This document shows, piece after piece, positions 19,970-29,200 of a stretch of 64,000 nucleotides of DNA (position 1 is its first letter; each line of letters begins with the position of its first letter). The notes under the pieces were generated by a model. That model saw only the letters and a program-made list of their open reading frames with translations, was not told the DNA's origin and did no database searches. This stretch comes from Agathobaculum massiliense (GTDB lineage Bacteria; Bacillota; Clostridia; Oscillospirales; Butyricicoccaceae). A program made the translations under genes and the position numbers. The stretch is from positions 62,001 to 126,000 of the forward strand of contig NZ_OMPN01000001.1 in assembly GCF_900291975.1 (NCBI RefSeq), given 5' to 3'.

Positions 19970-20208
19970 ATGAACATGAAAAGTGTACAAATCCCCTATG
20001 ACCTTTTTGTAACTTTGGTGGAGTATCATCTGACCTATGACGATGATTATGCCGAGGAAATCATCAAGAGGTGGAGCAAAAGTCGGACGCGATGGTGCGG
20101 CATGAACTGTATGCAAAATATAAGACTACGCCCACCGCCGAAGAACGGGAGCAGGCCCGACAGGAATAACTAAATAAGCGCGGAGTATTCCCAGATTTTC
20201 GATGGTAA
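19970..20208 (+). pseudogene. Small mobile-element protein, frameshifted
   Basis: MNMKSVQIPYDLFVTLVEYH and DDDYAEEIIK match a small conserved protein of clostridial integrative elements. A frameshift near 20072 puts the conserved tail (KSDAMVRHELYAKYKT, then TAEEREQARQE) in another frame, and a TAA at 20167 interrupts it again before the family ending at 20208. Function is unknown in the family. Confidence 0.65.
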
Positions 20209-20790
20209 GATAAGCTTCCGTTTGAACTAATTTCACCGACGAAATTAGCGCAAAAGTTTTTCTTTATATTGGTAAGAACAGGAGTGTGGCACGCTCCTGT
20301 TTTTTCTGGCAAAAGGATAGGGCTGACAGTAGTTTAAAAAAAGAAATTCCGCTAAAAGGTATCCCTGATGAGGTGGTGTTTTGCCATCCCATTATACAGG
20401 GGGTGCCTCATTTTAGGGCACCCTATGCCTTGAAACAGGACACAGGGTGTGGAGTAAAAGCGAAGGATGGGTAGGCATTTCGCCCACGCATCTAGCGATG
20501 GCTACTGTGTTTCGCGGTAGCCATCAGGAAGTAAAGGAGGAACTATTTGTTCCATGGAATCTTAAAGGGAACGGTGTTTCGCAGAACGAGCAGCCACAGA
20601 ATGAAATTCTGCGTTCAGAAGGGGCTTGGGGGCGCTGCCCTCAACAAGCAGACGGAAGGAAATGTGAGCGTGTATTCACATTTGCATTGCTTGCCGGTAC
20701 AATCAAAGCCAGTAACAGGTTGCTGTTTACTAAGGGTGTGCGGAGGGGGTACGCCCAGAGGAAAGCCATATTAGCATAGAGACAAAGCGG
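20209..20790 (+). other. Non-coding stretch with a row of hairpins
   Basis: No gene is supported. Several perfect or near-perfect stems follow each other: GGGTGCC/GGCACCC (20401-20423), GATGGCTAC/GTAGCCATC (20497-20525), CAGAAT/ATTCTG (20597-20611), AAATGTGA/TCACATTT (20660-20683). It may be a transfer origin or structured RNA of the decayed element, or simply non-coding element sequence. Confidence 0.4.
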
Positions 20791-20978
20791 GATAGAAAAT
20801 GGCAATACTAGCTTGCTGGGTTTCCTTTGGAATTACCTATTAATTAGCTGTCCGTTCATCCTGCGGGGGTATCAACCTTTCGGCTGGATGGGTGCGGCCC
20901 TGCCGCCTACCCGTGTTTCACACGCGCCTGTTGGCTCTCGCAAATCAGATGAAAAGTCCCGCGAAGGAGGAGTCAGTT
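20791..20978 (+). ncRNA. Candidate IS110 left-end/bridge RNA region
   Basis: About 190 bases of structured non-coding DNA precede the IS110 transposase, including GGGTGCGGC/GCCGCCTACCC (about 20889-20913). Group-IS110 elements are known to express a bridge RNA from their 5' non-coding end that pairs with donor and target DNA. Position and length fit; I could not assign guide loops. Confidence 0.4.
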
Positions 20979-22250
20979 ATGAAACAGACGGTTCCGGTAG
21001 TTGGAGTGGATGTGAGCAAGCGGATTAGCGATATGTGCGTTCTCGCTCCCAACAATGAAATCATGGCTCGACTAAAGATATACCACGACTTAACCAGCAT
21101 GGAGCGCTCTGTGGCAGAGCTGCGTCGGGTCGAGAACGAGTGTGGTGTGGCCCCAGTCATTGTTATGGAGTCTACCTCTCACTACCATCTCATCCTATTC
21201 CAGTTTTTCTGCGAGGCCGGGTATGAGGTGATTGTAGTCAATCCCATTCAAAGCGGTGCGTTGAAAAACATCAATGTCCGAAAAGTAAAAAATGATAAGG
21301 TGGATGCCTACAAGATTGCAATGCTTTATCGGCTCAAGGTCTTGCGAAAATCCCAAGTTCCCGTAGACAGTTTGCGAGGGCTACGGCTGCTCTGCCGCCA
21401 GCGTGCGGAACTTATGAACGACGTAACAAGCTACAAAAACCGACTAGCTGCATACTTGGATCAAATTTTCCCTAGCTACGATAAAGTATTTTCGGATGTA
21501 GGTGGCGCTGCCTCAAGAGCTGTTTTGCGGGAATGTCCTACTCCACAGATCTTGCTGTTAAAAAGCGAGAACGAACTGCTCCGTATAATTTGTATTGCCG
21601 GATATAAAGGCCACACTTTTGGAGTGAAAAAGGTGGAAAAACTTCGCCATGTTGCCGAGGACGCCCTGCGGCTTGGCCTTTACGCACCAGGAAATGCGGC
21701 TGTGGTTATATCCGCCGTTGCTATGCTGGACGCTTTGTTGAACGGTATATGGGAAATCGAACAGGCTATCAAAGCATTGATCATTCAGGAACTGTTTATC
21801 CAAAAGAATATTGCACTTTTACAGACCATCCCTGGGATTGGCCCCCACAGTTCCATTGCGCTCCTTGCTGAAATCGGAGATTTTACCCTGTTTCAAAAGC
21901 CCAAGCAACTTGTGGCATATTTCGGCCTTGATCCATCCCAGCGGCAATCCGGTATGTTTACAGACTCCAAAATGAAACTATCTAAACGTGGTTCTTCCTA
22001 TGTCCGAGCCTTGCTTCATTTGGCTGCCGTTTCCTCTGTTGCGCCACACCAAAATCAATCCCCCGCTAATCCAGTGCTCTTTGCCTACTACCAAGAAAAA
22101 TGCAAGACAAAACCACCTCGAATTGTTATGTGTGCTCTCATGCACAAGCTCTGTAATATTATCTTTGCCGTTCTCCGCGACCAGAAACCGTTTGAGTGGC
22201 GTCAACCGGAGCAACACGCTACTCGGCTGGGGCTGGTTTCTGTCGCATAA
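20979..22250 (+). mobile_element. IS110-family transposase, intact
   Basis: The 423-residue recombinase starts at ATG 20979 behind GGAGGAG. The RuvC-like DEDD domain is visible: D11 in VVGVDVSK, E in VIVMESTSHYH, D residues in VKNDKVDAYKIA. The C-terminal Transposase_20 domain carries LQTIPGIGPHSSIALLAEIG, AYFGLDPSQRQSG (holding the catalytic-serine region) and LSKRGSSYVRALLHLA. The frame is complete, so this copy may be active. It inserted into the decayed element, or just to its right. Confidence 0.93.
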
Positions 22251-22265
22251 CATAAATACCCTTAC

Positions 22266-22290
22266 AGGCCCAGCTACCACTGGGCCTTAT
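22266..22290 (+). terminator. Terminator after the IS110 transposase
   Basis: AGGCCCAG and CTGGGCCT pair around CTACCA, followed by TATTGT. The T-run is weak. It may instead be part of the right end of the IS. Confidence 0.5.
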
Positions 22291-22430
22291 TGTCATGTTC
22301 GTTTTTCTCCCAGACCTAAAATCTGAAATTTCTCTTGACTTTGCTTAACTGGTCTGGTAGTGCGCACCACTGAAAATGCCTTGGAAATCAAGGGTTTGCG
22401 CTTCCTGGGAGTTTGGCTGCATAGCGGCCA

Positions 22431-22465
22431 GTCTGCAAGGTAAAATAATCTCATACTTTGCAGAC
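22431..22465. repeat. Inverted repeat before the first recombinase
   Basis: GTCTGCAA and TTGCAGAC form a perfect 8-bp pair, extended inward by GTA/TAC with one mismatch, directly upstream of the ribosome binding site. It may be a recombinase binding site or leader hairpin. Confidence 0.5.
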
Positions 22466-22478
22466 AGGAGGCTACGAA

Positions 22479-23324
22479 ATGGAAGATTTCAAATTGACGG
22501 CGGAGCGGATCGCGGCCTATGGCCACTATTTGAAGCAGGAGGAACGGGCCCCAGCCACGCTGGAAAAGTATCTGCGGGATGTGCGGGCTTTTGCCCTCTG
22601 GCTGGATGGGGAGGCCGTTACCAAGGAGGCCGTGACCGGCTGGAAAGAACGACTGCTGGCAGAGCGCCGCGCTCCCTCCACGGTGAACACGGCTCTTTCC
22701 GCCCTCAACGGCCTGTTCCGTTTTCTCGGCTGGGAGGGATGCAGGGCGAGGTTCGTCAAGGTACAGCGGCGGCTGTTCAGGGACCCAGCCCGCGAACTCA
22801 ACCGCCCGGACTATGACCGGCTGATTGCCACGGCGCGGGAGCTGGGCCAGGAACGGCTGGCGCTGGTGATGGAAACCATCTGCGCTACCGGCGTCCGGGT
22901 GAGCGAACTCCGCTATCTCACCGTGGAGGCAGTTCAGCGGGGGCGGGCGGAGATCTCTTTGAAAGGGAAAGTCAGGGTGATCCTCATTCCCACCAAGCTG
23001 GCACGGAAGCTCTTGAAATACGCCAAGAAAAACAAAACCGCTTCCGGCGAGATTTTTCTCACGGGAAACGGCAAAAGTCTTTCAAGGCGGCAGATATGGG
23101 CGGAAATGAAACGGCTGTGCGTCAGGGCGGGGGTGGAGCCGTCCAGGGTGTTCCCCCATAATCTCCGGCACCTGTTCGCCACGGCCTACTACCGGGCCTA
23201 CCGGGATATTGCAAAGCTGGCGGACGTGCTGGGGCACAGCTCCATTGAAACGACCCGTATCTATCTCCTGACCTCCGGCGAGGAGCACCAGCGCCAGCTT
23301 GACCGCTTGGGGCTGGTATCATAG
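22479..23324 (+). CDS. Tyrosine recombinase, XerC/D-like
   Basis: The 281-residue enzyme starts at ATG 22479 with CAGGAGG upstream. It has an N-terminal SAM-like DNA-binding domain (APATLEKYLRDVRAFALWL) and a full catalytic set: Arg in CATGVRVSEL, Lys in SLKGKVRVI, HxxR in FPHNLRHLFATAYY, His in VLGHSSIETT and Tyr in TRIYLLTS. It probably works on nearby inverted repeats or as the integrase of a small element. It is paired with a second, degenerate recombinase across an unusual 290-base gap. Confidence 0.92.
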   Translation: MEDFKLTAERIAAYGHYLKQEERAPATLEKYLRDVRAFALWLDGEAVTKEAVTGWKERLLAERRAPSTVNTALSALNGLFRFLGWEGCRARFVKVQRRLFRDPARELNRPDYDRLIATARELGQERLALVMETICATGVRVSELRYLTVEAVQRGRAEISLKGKVRVILIPTKLARKLLKYAKKNKTASGEIFLTGNGKSLSRRQIWAEMKRLCVRAGVEPSRVFPHNLRHLFATAYYRAYRDIAKLADVLGHSSIETTRIYLLTSGEEHQRQLDRLGLVS

Positions 23325-23389
23325 GCAGAGTTAACATTCCGCCCCAAACAAAACGGTTTTTCTACCTGCGGGACTACATATACAAAGTA

Positions 23390-23418
23390 ATTATATCATT
23401 CCTGTCCTTGAAAAGCAA
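23390..23418 (-). promoter_or_regulatory. Leftward promoter inside the inverted repeats
   Basis: Read on the minus strand, TTGCTT (23418-23413) and TATAAT (23395-23390) are 17 bases apart. It points into the 3' end of the first recombinase gene as drawn, but would drive the second gene if the segment flipped. Confidence 0.65.
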
Positions 23419-23451
23419 GGAAGTTCCTAACTTTTGGGCGTGAAAAAGCCA

Positions 23452-23534
23452 GCCGCAAAAAGAAGATTTTTTTGCGGCCTGGTTTCGTGCGTCCCCTGCT
23501 CTCCTTTCACGGGAGCAGGGGACGCTTATTTTTT
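23452..23534 (+). terminator. Two hairpins, the second a strong terminator
   Basis: GCCGCAAA and TTTGCGGC form the first stem (23452-23478). GCGTCCCCTGCTC (23489-23501) and GAGCAGGGGACGC (23513-23525) form a perfect 13-bp stem followed by TTATTTTTT. It should stop plus-strand transcription arriving from the first recombinase. Confidence 0.85.
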
Positions 23535-23614
23535 GCGTTTGGCCTTTCCAATGGACACATGAGCACTAAAGCTGTGTGCGGAATGTTAATTCTGACTGCT
23601 GAGAGGTAATGGGT

Positions 23615-24475
23615 ATGCCAGAGGAAAAGATACAGGGAAGGTCCGGTTTCCCTGAGAATACAGAACGCTCCCACAGGCTCGGCCTGTGCCTGACAGACGA
23701 GCTGGAGCTGCGGTTCCTGGAAAACCTGCGGGAGCATGGACGGACAAAAGATACCATCAGCGTCTACCGCCGCAACCTCTCCAGGCTGCGGAAAAGTCTG
23801 CCGGAGGACAGCAAACTGGATCCCGCATTTCTTTCTAACTGGCAGTCCGAGTTATTGGAGCAGGGCTATTCCCCGGGCACCGTCAATAGCTGCACCGCCA
23901 CCGTCAACAGCCTTTTGGAGTTCGCAGGACGGCAAGACCTCCGGGTAGAACAGGTTTCTCCAGACGAGAATATACCTTTGCCGGAACTGACCAGAAATGA
24001 ATATCTTCGGCTGCTCCAGACGGCAAAGCTGCTGGGCAAACGCCAGACCTATCTGCTGGTGCTGATGTTCGGCACGATGGACCTGCCGCTTCATGCCCTG
24101 GCGCGTGTGACCGTGGAAGCCGTGCGGGAGGGCTGGGTACTTGTTCCGAGCAGGCTGCGCGTCCCGCCCTGTCTGCGGGCGGAGCTGCTGGCCTATGCCG
24201 GGGAGCAGGGGATCGGGAGCGGCCCTATATTCTGCACTCGGTATGGTAGGCCAATGGACCGGGGGAATATCAATGTCCGTCTCCAGTCCTTGTCCCGTGA
24301 CGCGCGGGTATCGCCGGAAAAATGCAATCCCCGGTGCCTGCGGAAACTGTGCGTTGCCACGCAGGCGGGCATCCGATCCAGTTTGGAACTTCTGATTGAG
24401 CAAGCCTATGACCGGCTACTGGAAACGGAGGCTTTGACTGTGGGATGGAACGAAAGCGAGGTGATGGAACGATGA
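23615..24475 (+). CDS. Degenerate tyrosine-recombinase-like protein
   Basis: The 286-residue product starts at ATG 23615, eight bases after AGAGG; ATG 23609 is possible but too close. The core-binding domain (KDTISVYRRNLSRLRKSL) and catalytic fold (LTRNEYLRLLQTAKLLGKRQ) are recognisable. The expected first arginine is replaced in FGTMDLPLHALARVTVE, the HxxR box reads NPRCLRKLC, and no catalytic tyrosine is apparent near the end (EQAYDRLLETE). It is probably a non-catalytic partner or architectural subunit of the upstream recombinase. The frame itself is open. Confidence 0.75.
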   Translation: MPEEKIQGRSGFPENTERSHRLGLCLTDELELRFLENLREHGRTKDTISVYRRNLSRLRKSLPEDSKLDPAFLSNWQSELLEQGYSPGTVNSCTATVNSLLEFAGRQDLRVEQVSPDENIPLPELTRNEYLRLLQTAKLLGKRQTYLLVLMFGTMDLPLHALARVTVEAVREGWVLVPSRLRVPPCLRAELLAYAGEQGIGSGPIFCTRYGRPMDRGNINVRLQSLSRDARVSPEKCNPRCLRKLCVATQAGIRSSLELLIEQAYDRLLETEALTVGWNESEVMER

Positions 24476-24727
24476 CCTTTGAAATACCGCTTGTGGACGC
24501 GCTTTCTATTCAAGCGGACTGCATGTATTTATCTGATCTGCGCTATCTGGACAAATGGCAGCGGGTGCGGCTGGCCCGAATATTGGAGCAGTTGCCAGCC
24601 GATCCCGCTTCTCTGGAAGAATGAAATGGTGCGCTGCAATATCTGGCACAGCAGTCACCGGAAGAAACGGCAGAGGCCGCACGGGAGCGGCTGATCCAAT
24701 CATCATCCTCTCTTAATAGGGGAGGGA
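24472..24727 (+). pseudogene. Small conserved element protein interrupted by TGA
   Basis: The ATG overlaps the end of the recombinase-like gene (ATGA). The frame MTFEIPLVDALSIQADCMYL and DLRYLDKWQRVRLARILEQL runs 50 codons to TGA 24622. It then continues open as NGALQYLAQQSPEETAEAARE. A Trp codon at the TGA would restore one protein. I do not recognise a function. The end is approximate. Confidence 0.5.
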
Positions 24728-24730
24728 CGA

Positions 24731-24755
24731 GCTTGGGGACACTTTGTCCCCAAGC
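24731..24755. repeat. Perfect 11-bp inverted repeat
   Basis: GCTTGGGGACA and TGTCCCCAAGC surround a CTT loop. There is no T-run. The GGGACACTTTGTC part recurs in opposite orientation at about 25411-25423. Confidence 0.6.
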
Positions 24756-24998
24756 CATGACAAAAGAAAAACAGGAGGACTTCACTACACGAAAAAGCGA
24801 ATACTGTCATGCTTGCTGTGTGCAGTCATGGTTATTGGGATTTCTCAACGATTGCCTTGGCAGCCGGGCGCATGGTACTATCTGGTGGTACAGGAGGCTA
24901 CCAACAGCCATGATTTCAACCGCGAGGGAGATGTGCATGGGCATTGGACCAAGCTGACCGCTGACCCAGATTGGACGAAGTATCAAACTGACAGATAG
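24744..24998 (+). pseudogene. Possible fragment of a secreted protein
   Basis: This open stretch has a signal-peptide-like part (TKKRILSCLLCAVMVIGIS) joined to a short polar tail (GAWYYLVVQEATNSHDFN, then HGHWTKLTADPDW). It looks like the two ends of a larger exported protein after an internal deletion. No family is recognised. Confidence 0.3.
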
Positions 24999-25548
24999 GA
25001 CGGGAGACAAGGGTAAACCATACGAAGTTGGGGGGCTTCGGCCCCGGCTTCTCCGAGCCTTTCGCTTCGGCGGAGGGTTCGGAGAAGCTCATAAAAAGAG
25101 AAAAGGAGCTGTTGCTTATTCACTATGCGGCAGAAACTTAATTTCCACCATAAAATACCGGAACGAGGGATGCCTATGGCTATGGCCTTGGGTTAGTATC
25201 TGAAAACTGTATAGCTCCCACAAAAGAGCCCGCAAAGGCCGTTCAGGTCTTTGCGGGCTTTCGTTATGTCGGGTTATGGAAAAGTTTTTGGAATACCCCC
25301 GTATTTTGCTGGTTTCTCCCGCAGCCCATAGCATCCCCCGTTCCCGCTGTTCTTTCGGCCTGCATCCTCTTTTTCTCTGTCACCGTTCCGACAAGCTCCC
25401 CTGCTTTGAGACAAAGTGTCCCGAAGCCCGCTGCCGCTCACAGATAAATCGACTGTAGAAGTGAATGGCGTAGATAGAGGAAAGCCTTATCTGAAATCTT
25501 TGACTACATCATAAGATCATTTCAGATAAGACTTTTCCATTGTATATA
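24999..25548. other. Gene-free stretch with hairpins
   Basis: No gene is supported. Structures seen are CTTCTCCGA...TCGGAGAAG (about 25049-25089), AGCCCGCAAAG...CTTTGCGGGCT followed by TTCGTT (25226-25262), and a terminator next to the TetR gene. The low-information ends of mobile-element remnants are the likely explanation. Confidence 0.5.
25486..25536. terminator. Terminator of the TetR gene
   Basis: CTTATCTGAAAT (25486-25497) and ATTTCAGATAAG (25519-25530) form a perfect 12-bp stem just beyond the TetR stop, with T-rich flanks on both strands. Confidence 0.65.
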
Positions 25549-26130
25549 CTAGCGCATGATCAATCCATACAACATTGTGTGCAGCAATTCATGTGCTTTC
25601 TGCTCAGCATCGGGTACCGAATCCTCACGGATATAGACCCCCAGAAAATTTACAAACGCCCGAAACTGCGCAATAGCTTGATCAAGCGTCAGGCGATCGG
25701 CCAGATTTTCTTTTTGCAGGATGGTGCGCAATGCATGATCGTTAAACTGGTCAAACTCCTGTCGGCATTTTGCAATCTGTTCGGCCAAATGGCTTTGCGG
25801 ATATATCAGCACATCGTAAAACAACTGACGATGCATCGGATGCTTCTGAAAAAAATCTATGCGCATGGCAAAGTATTGGTCGATCGTCAGTGTGGAGAGA
25901 TCAAGCTGCCCACGCAGGAAATTCGTCATTTCCTGAAACAAAAGAGATATGCAGTCAAGATACAGTGCATCCTTGTTTTCATAATAATGATATAGCAGTC
26001 CCTTGGAAATGTTTCCTCTGGTGCAAATCTGGTTGATACCGCTGCCGGCATATCCGTGCTCGGCAAATTCGGTAAACGCGTGCATGCGGATCATGCTGCG
26101 GCTGCGCCGGCTTCGTTCTGCCTGCTTCAT
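25549..26130 (-). CDS. TetR/AcrR family regulator
   Basis: The 193-residue repressor has the N-terminal HTH with FTEFAEHGYAGSGINQICTR and GNISKGLLYHYYENKDALYL, then an all-helical ligand-binding domain. It is transcribed away from the large surface-enzyme gene at 26267. A palindromic site in the shared region overlaps that gene's promoter, so it most likely represses it. The ligand is unknown. Confidence 0.92.
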   Translation of the reverse strand: MKQAERSRRSRSMIRMHAFTEFAEHGYAGSGINQICTRGNISKGLLYHYYENKDALYLDCISLLFQEMTNFLRGQLDLSTLTIDQYFAMRIDFFQKHPMHRQLFYDVLIYPQSHLAEQIAKCRQEFDQFNDHALRTILQKENLADRLTLDQAIAQFRAFVNFLGVYIREDSVPDAEQKAHELLHTMLYGLIMR

Positions 26131-26188
26131 AATCCATCACCTCTTGGTTACAGTATAGCAAAATTTCTATGATACAGCAATACAGGAA

Positions 26189-26239
26189 TTGACTGTTTGG
26201 TCTGTTTGTTGTAATATAAAACAAACCAAACGGTTTATT
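26189..26239 (+). promoter_or_regulatory. Promoter with probable TetR operator
   Basis: TTGACT (26189-26194) and TAATAT (26212-26217) are 17 bases apart. The spacer itself, GTTTGGTCTGTTTGTT, is the left arm of an inverted repeat whose right arm AACAAACCAAAC lies at 26220-26231, followed by GGTTTATTT. A bound TetR dimer would cover the -10 box. Confidence 0.75.
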
Positions 26240-26266
26240 TTATGATCTCAGACAGGGGTGATACAT

Positions 26267-29200
26267 ATGAAAAGGGCGATCGTGTCGGCTGTATTGTGTT
26301 CCACTATATTGGCAGGTACATCTGGTGCCACTGCATGGCCAGGATGGGCGCAGGACGCAAGGGATTGGGCACAATCGCTTGCGTTAAGCGAAGATATTCT
26401 GGATGCACCGGAGGCCGCTGTTACACGCGGACAGGCGGTGCAACTGCTATATGAGGTGGCAGGGCGGCCGAATGCACCGGCAGACACGCCATTTACCGAC
26501 GTGCCGGAAACCTATGCCGATGCAACTGCATGGGCCGCTGAGCAGGGCTTTGTCGAAGGCCTTGGTGACGGAAAGTACCAGCCTGAAAGACCATTGACAC
26601 GGCAGGAATTTGCCGCTATGCTGTACCGCAGCGCAGGTGGGCCAGCGGTCAGCGGCAGTGAGCTTTCCGCCTACACGGATGCGGCATCGGTTGCAGACTG
26701 GGCATGGGACGCGGTGCTCTGGTGTAGCAAGATCGGGTTGCTTAACGGCAGATCCAACCACCTCCTTGCACCGGAGGATACCATCATCTTGGCGGAGGCC
26801 GTGCTGATCCTCCAGCGGGATGCACAGCTGCCGGATACCGCGCAGCTCCAGAAGGATCTTGAGACCCTAAGCATGCAGCATCACCCGATCGGCTCGGTGG
26901 GTGAGCAGGCGGCGGTGCAGTATCTGCAAAGCCGTTTCACAGAGATGGGCTATCTGGTCAGCACGCAAGACTATACGAATGATGCAGGGCAGACCGGCGC
27001 TAACGTGATTGCGGTCAAGCCGGCGGCAGCGGCAAATGCAGATATCCTTTTGGTGTCTGCCCACCATGATAGTGTGCCGACGGCCTACGGTGCGAATGAC
27101 AATGCTTCGGGCGTGACCGCGCTGCTCGCGGTTGCGGAGGCGATGAAGGACACGGCGACCGATACCGAGATCCGCTTCATCAGCTTTACGGATGAGGAAA
27201 ACGGAAAAAACGGCTCGCGGTACTACACCTCGAAGCTCTCCGAAGCAGAGCGCAGCCGCATGATCGGCGACATCCAACTGGATATGCTGGGCGGACTCGG
27301 TTCGAGCGGCAGCAAGGTCTGTACGATGGACGGCGAGACCAACTGGCTGAGCGACCTGATCGGGCAGAAAAACGCCTCCTTTATGATGGGCGCGGAGACC
27401 GCGAGCGGCCACGCCTCTTTCCAACTGGCGGGCGTGCCGAGCGTTCTGGTGATGCAGAACGGGCGCGGCTACCTCTATCACTCGGCGGCGGATGTCGCCA
27501 GCCAGATTGACCTGTATACCCTTGCAGGCGCGGCGCAGACCGTGACCGCTGCAGTGCAGGAAATCGCGGATGCGGATACGCCGTCCTATAGGGATATAGC
27601 GCATGCGCAGGCGGAGGGCTATACCTACCGCCAGACCCGCCAGAACGTGATTTATTTCAACAGCTCGCTCGCGGACACAGAGGCTTATATAGGCGTTGTC
27701 GGCGAGCTGGTGGATACGGAAGAGGTAAACGGCGACGGCTGGACCGATGTTTACGACACCTATCTGTACTCTATGCGGTGGTTCGACGGAGAACAGCCGA
27801 TGAACACCTACTACCGCTACCGCAACGGTTTTTTGCAGAATATTGAGATCCATCCCACCGAAACCGGCTACACCTCAGATCAGGTGCGCAGCCTGATCAC
27901 TGCAATGTACGGTGCGCCATCCGCTTCGGTGCAGGGAAGTGAAAGCTGGGCCGACGAGGTGTACAGCAAATACATCACTCTGTCGGATACGGCTGAGGGC
28001 TGTATGGTCACAGTGTCAAACTATTCGCTCGGCATCACCAACGTGATCGCAGAATATCCGGTCGTGAACGGCCGCGCGCAGATCGGCAATGCCCAGCACG
28101 CAAAGGTGTGGGACTTCCTATGCGCTATCCTGCCGGATGAGGCGCGTGTCAAAATTGCGGAGTTTAACCTGTATACCGACGGCTACAGCAATGTTCTGGC
28201 CTATACCTCGCCGGTTGAGGACGAAAACGGCGGGACGGATAACACCCGCTTTTCCATCAGCATCGACTACTACGATGTGTATGATGAAAACGGTAACTCG
28301 CGCGACTGGAGCAAGCTGACTTATACCATCCTTCATGAGTACGGCCATGTGCTGCTCGAAGATGAGACACAGGTTGACCTATTGGTCGGCAGCGATACGC
28401 ACGACCCAGCGGGCTTTGTACCCGGCTCGTTCCGCAAGACGTTTTATGACCGCTTCTGGAAGCAGATCGACACCGGTGCCGGTGTAAATGATTACGAACA
28501 AAACCCGACGCACTATGTCAGCCGCTACGGTGCAAACTACTTCCATGAGGATATTGCGGACACCTTTGCGGTGTTCGTGCTGGGTGCCAAGCCTGAGGGC
28601 GATACTGTGGCCGAGCAGAAGCTGCTTGCGTTCTGGGCGGATGCAGATATGGTGACGCTGCGGCAGGCAATCCGGGATAATATGAGCCTGGATCAGCCAC
28701 AGAAGCCGGTGGAACCGGAAGAGCCGACTGAGTCGGAAAACCCAGACAGCGGAGAGGAGGTGCTCTGCGTAACAGATACTGCACAGATCAAGGCAGAACT
28801 CAACGATGCGATTGCGACGGTGCGGCAGCCTGCCGCCTTTGTAATCGCTGCGCTGGAAGATACCTCTGATCTTAAAATGGATGTGCAGAACCTCTATAAC
28901 AGCCTGCTTTCCGAGCATCCGGCGTATAAATACGCCTATGATATGCAGGTCTCGGTCAGCAACAGCGTGCTGCGCTGCACGTTCTCCTACATGCCCTATC
29001 GAAGCGGGGACTATCCAACGGGTTTTCAGGGTGTGGAGGCCGCCTGCCTGAACGATCTTATCCGGATCGCACGGGACAATATAACGAAAGAAAGTGTATC
29101 CATCCGCATCACCGATCCGGAACTGACGGTGGACGATATGAACAAGGCGCTTCAGCAGGCTGGCGGCAGCTATATCCTGTGCCAGCTGAACGAGGACGGC

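Larger units (their letters stand above)
23331..23589. repeat. Inverted-repeat-bounded segment, possible invertible switch
   Basis: TTAACATTCCGC (23331-23342) and its exact complement GCGGAATGTTAA (23578-23589) bound a 235-base segment between the recombinase genes. Inside lie a leftward promoter and a rightward terminator. The layout resembles invertible promoter cassettes served by adjacent tyrosine recombinases. Inversion is inferred, not shown. Confidence 0.5.

Noticed and set aside
20447-20779. 110-codon frame before the IS110 element
   Set aside because: It runs through the hairpin row, lacks a good ribosome binding site and gives unrecognisable protein.
24731-24755. Terminator at the GCTTGGGGACA repeat
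   Set aside because: The stem is perfect, but no T-run follows on either strand.
26867-27853. 328-codon minus-strand frame opposite the SLH-M28 gene
   Set aside because: Shadow of the M28 domain coding sequence.
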